DNA from: Sulfurimonas sp.
Lineage (GTDB): Bacteria; Campylobacterota; Campylobacteria; Campylobacterales; Sulfurimonadaceae
Assembly (NCBI GenBank): GCA_003978475.1
Contig: QNZR01000049.1
Location: forward strand, 1-7,679
Direction: 5' to 3'
Length of the DNA: 7,679 nucleotides
The position numbers and the translations under genes were made by a program. Within the stretch, counting starts at the first letter, position 1; each line of letters opens with the position of its first letter. The notes under the pieces were generated by a model. It was not told the origin of the DNA, did not search any database, and saw only the letters and a program-made list of their open reading frames with translations. Shown here piece by piece: positions 6,418 to 7,679 of this stretch.

Positions 6418-6609
6418 ATGAGCGAACCACGATTACAGGATATTGAAGATTATAACACGTTAAAAGGTGAAAAACGTCGTGTTGTTTGGGCGGTGATTGT
6501 TGCCGGATTGGTGATTGGTGCCATTTATGTCGGTGCCAAGGCAATGTTTTCAGATACCGAAGATGCCATACCCATCAATGACACTATTACAGAAATAACA
6601 ACAAAATAA
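6418..6609 (+). CDS. Small single-pass membrane protein of unknown function, 63 aa
   Basis: I do not recognise a family. Residues 1-21 are charged (MSEPRLQDIEDYNTLKGEKRR). One transmembrane helix spans about 22-42 (VVWAVIVAGLVIGAIYVGAKA), and the acidic, Thr-rich tail (DTEDAIPINDTITEITTK) would be periplasmic under the positive-inside rule, given the KGEKRR cluster before the helix. The helix has small-residue spacing (A-x-x-A/G-like, GLVIGAIYVGAKA) of the kind used in helix-helix packing. The start is set by a perfect ribosome-binding site. It precedes the M48 protease gene by 42 bases on the same strand and may share its transcript, so a role as modulator or substrate of the protease is possible but speculative. 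Confidence 0.75.
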   Translation: MSEPRLQDIEDYNTLKGEKRRVVWAVIVAGLVIGAIYVGAKAMFSDTEDAIPINDTITEITTK

Positions 6610-6619
6610 ACAGCGAATC

Positions 6620-6628
6620 TGATACAAT
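6620..6628 (+). promoter_or_regulatory. Possible extended -10 promoter of the M48 protease gene
   Basis: TGA-TACAAT has the TGn extension and a 5/6 hexamer (6623-6628). It would start transcripts near 6635, just before the GAAGG ribosome-binding site (6639-6643). No -35 is evident. If active, the protease gene can be expressed independently of the 63-aa gene. Confidence 0.35.
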
Positions 6629-6651
6629 TTCAGAAAATGAAGGCGTAATTG

Positions 6652-7679
6652 ATGTTAATGTTTATCATGGCACTGTATACCGTGTATGTACTGTTTCGAA
6701 TTTACATCAGTATTATGCAGATCGGTTTTATAAATCGTGCCAAACGGCAGCAGGCGGTATTGCTGAAAACGGCAGAGTATCTGCAGGCGGCAGAGTATGC
6801 CGTTTCTAAAGAGAAACTCTCTATTGTAGGGACTTTCGTAGAATATTTACTCTTTATTTTCTGGCTTGATGCCGGTATTGTCTGGCTCAATAATCTCTTT
6901 TTAATACAAGATGACGCACTTAAAGCCGTCGTAGTGGTGTTGAGTTTTATTGTCATTGGCGGTATGGTTCATTTGCCGCTGGAGTGGTATCAGAAATTTG
7001 TTCTGGATGCGAAATTTGGCTTTAACCGTTCGAGTTACAGACAGTACATTAAAGATACTGTTATTTCGACACTTTTGACTGTGGTGTTAGGTGGAATGGT
7101 TATTTATGGGGTTGCGCTGATAATGCTTAGTTCCGAGCTGTGGTGGCTGTGGAGTTTTCTTTTTATTTTTGGAATCATCGTGTTATTGAATATGTTTTTC
7201 CCGACACTTCGTGCCATGTTTTTCGATAAACTTTCCCCACTGGAAGATGATGAGCTAAATGAAAAGATTGCAACGTTGATGCAAAAAACAGGGTTTACAA
7301 GCAGCGGTGTTTTTGTTAGCGATGCCAGTAAGCGTGATGCCCGTTTAAATGCCTATTTCGGTGGTTTGGGCAAGAACAAACGGGTGGTGCTTTTCGATAC
7401 CCTGCTTCAAAAACTTTCCCATAATGAACTCTTGGCCGTACTCGGACATGAACTGGGGCATTTTGCCCACGGTGACATCTACAAAAATATTGCTACCATG
7501 GGAGGCATGCTGTTTGTGATGTTTGCCATTTTTGGCAATCTTCCCGAATCGCTCTATTTGGAGCTGGGCATCAGTCCGTCGCCGGCAGTGGTGATGATTT
7601 TGTTTATGCTGCTCATGTCCCTGCTGAGTTTTGTGATGATGCCGATTATGGGCATCGTCAGTCGTCATAATGAATTTGA
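6652..7679 (+). CDS. M48-family (Ste24-like) integral membrane zinc metalloprotease, N-terminal 342 aa, cut by the window end
   Basis: The frame is open from ATG 6652 to the end of the window. The N-terminal half is rich in membrane helices: about residues 3-22, 60-80, 90-106, 138-158 and 164-182. The segment KFGFNRSSYRQYIKD (from residue 121) corresponds to the Ste24-family FGFN-x(n)-D signature in the cytosolic loop. The zinc site HELGH is at 266-270, followed by FAHGD. The third ligand region SRHNEF (337-342) lies at the very edge of the window, with E341 the likely zinc-binding glutamate by comparison with HtpX and Ste24. Ste24-like proteins run to about 410-430 residues, so some 70-90 residues are missing. 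Bacterial members act in membrane-protein quality control rather than CaaX processing. The start has GAAGG at a spacing of 8; Met codons at 6658 and 6667 are alternatives. Confidence 0.9.
   Translation, partial: MLMFIMALYTVYVLFRIYISIMQIGFINRAKRQQAVLLKTAEYLQAAEYAVSKEKLSIVGTFVEYLLFIFWLDAGIVWLNNLFLIQDDALKAVVVVLSFIVIGGMVHLPLEWYQKFVLDAKFGFNRSSYRQYIKDTVISTLLTVVLGGMVIYGVALIMLSSELWWLWSFLFIFGIIVLLNMFFPTLRAMFFDKLSPLEDDELNEKIATLMQKTGFTSSGVFVSDASKRDARLNAYFGGLGKNKRVVLFDTLLQKLSHNELLAVLGHELGHFAHGDIYKNIATMGGMLFVMFAIFGNLPESLYLELGISPSPAVVMILFMLLMSLLSFVMMPIMGIVSRHNEF

Noticed and set aside
7345..7668. 107-codon His/Gln-rich open frame on - over the protease gene
   Set aside because: It is antisense to the HELGH-containing coding region; the His-rich composition comes from the complement of the protease codons.

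Overview
The window fits a Gram-negative bacterium, most likely a Campylobacterota (Epsilonproteobacteria) member of the Sulfurimonas/Sulfurovum kind. This rests on moderate GC, tightly packed genes, promoters built on extended -10 elements with little or no -35 box, and the general character of the proteins. It is an impression from composition and style, not a database match.

Layout: (1) Bases 1-249 hold the 3' end of an outer-membrane beta-barrel gene on +. Its last ~20 codons are one frame away from the rest, so it carries a frameshift near base 196. (2) Fourteen bases later starts a complete 762-residue RND/MMPL-family inner-membrane exporter (264-2552), probably co-transcribed with the barrel. 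(3) A hairpin spans its stop codon. It is followed by an extended -10 promoter and a small soluble helical protein of unknown function (2654-3097). (4) Convergent to that, only 3 bp away, lies a secreted LolA-like periplasmic protein (3101-3787, -). (5) A two-gene minus-strand operon follows: a 100-residue two-helix membrane protein (5957-6259) and a Uup-type ABC-F ATPase (3942-5933). (6) Across a divergent intergenic region, the + strand carries a 63-residue single-pass membrane protein (6418-6609) and the N-terminal 342 residues of an M48 (Ste24-like) membrane zinc protease that runs off the end (6652-7679).

Functionally, the barrel, the MMPL transporter and the LolA-like protein could supply the outer-membrane, inner-membrane and periplasmic parts of one envelope lipid or lipoprotein-type export route. 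This is inferred from neighbourhood and fold class; the substrate is unknown. Uup acts on the ribosome or DNA branch intermediates and is unrelated housekeeping. The M48 protease suggests membrane-protein quality control, with the 63-residue protein as a possible small partner.

I see no CRISPR array, tRNA, rRNA, insertion sequence or phage gene. No stretch longer than 300 bases lacks a gene: the largest gaps are 3788-3941 and 6260-6417. I did not find a clear undescribed system. The most worthwhile points are the barrel frameshift, a probable leaderless transcript, a ribosome-binding site inside an inverted repeat, and the possible three-compartment export set.
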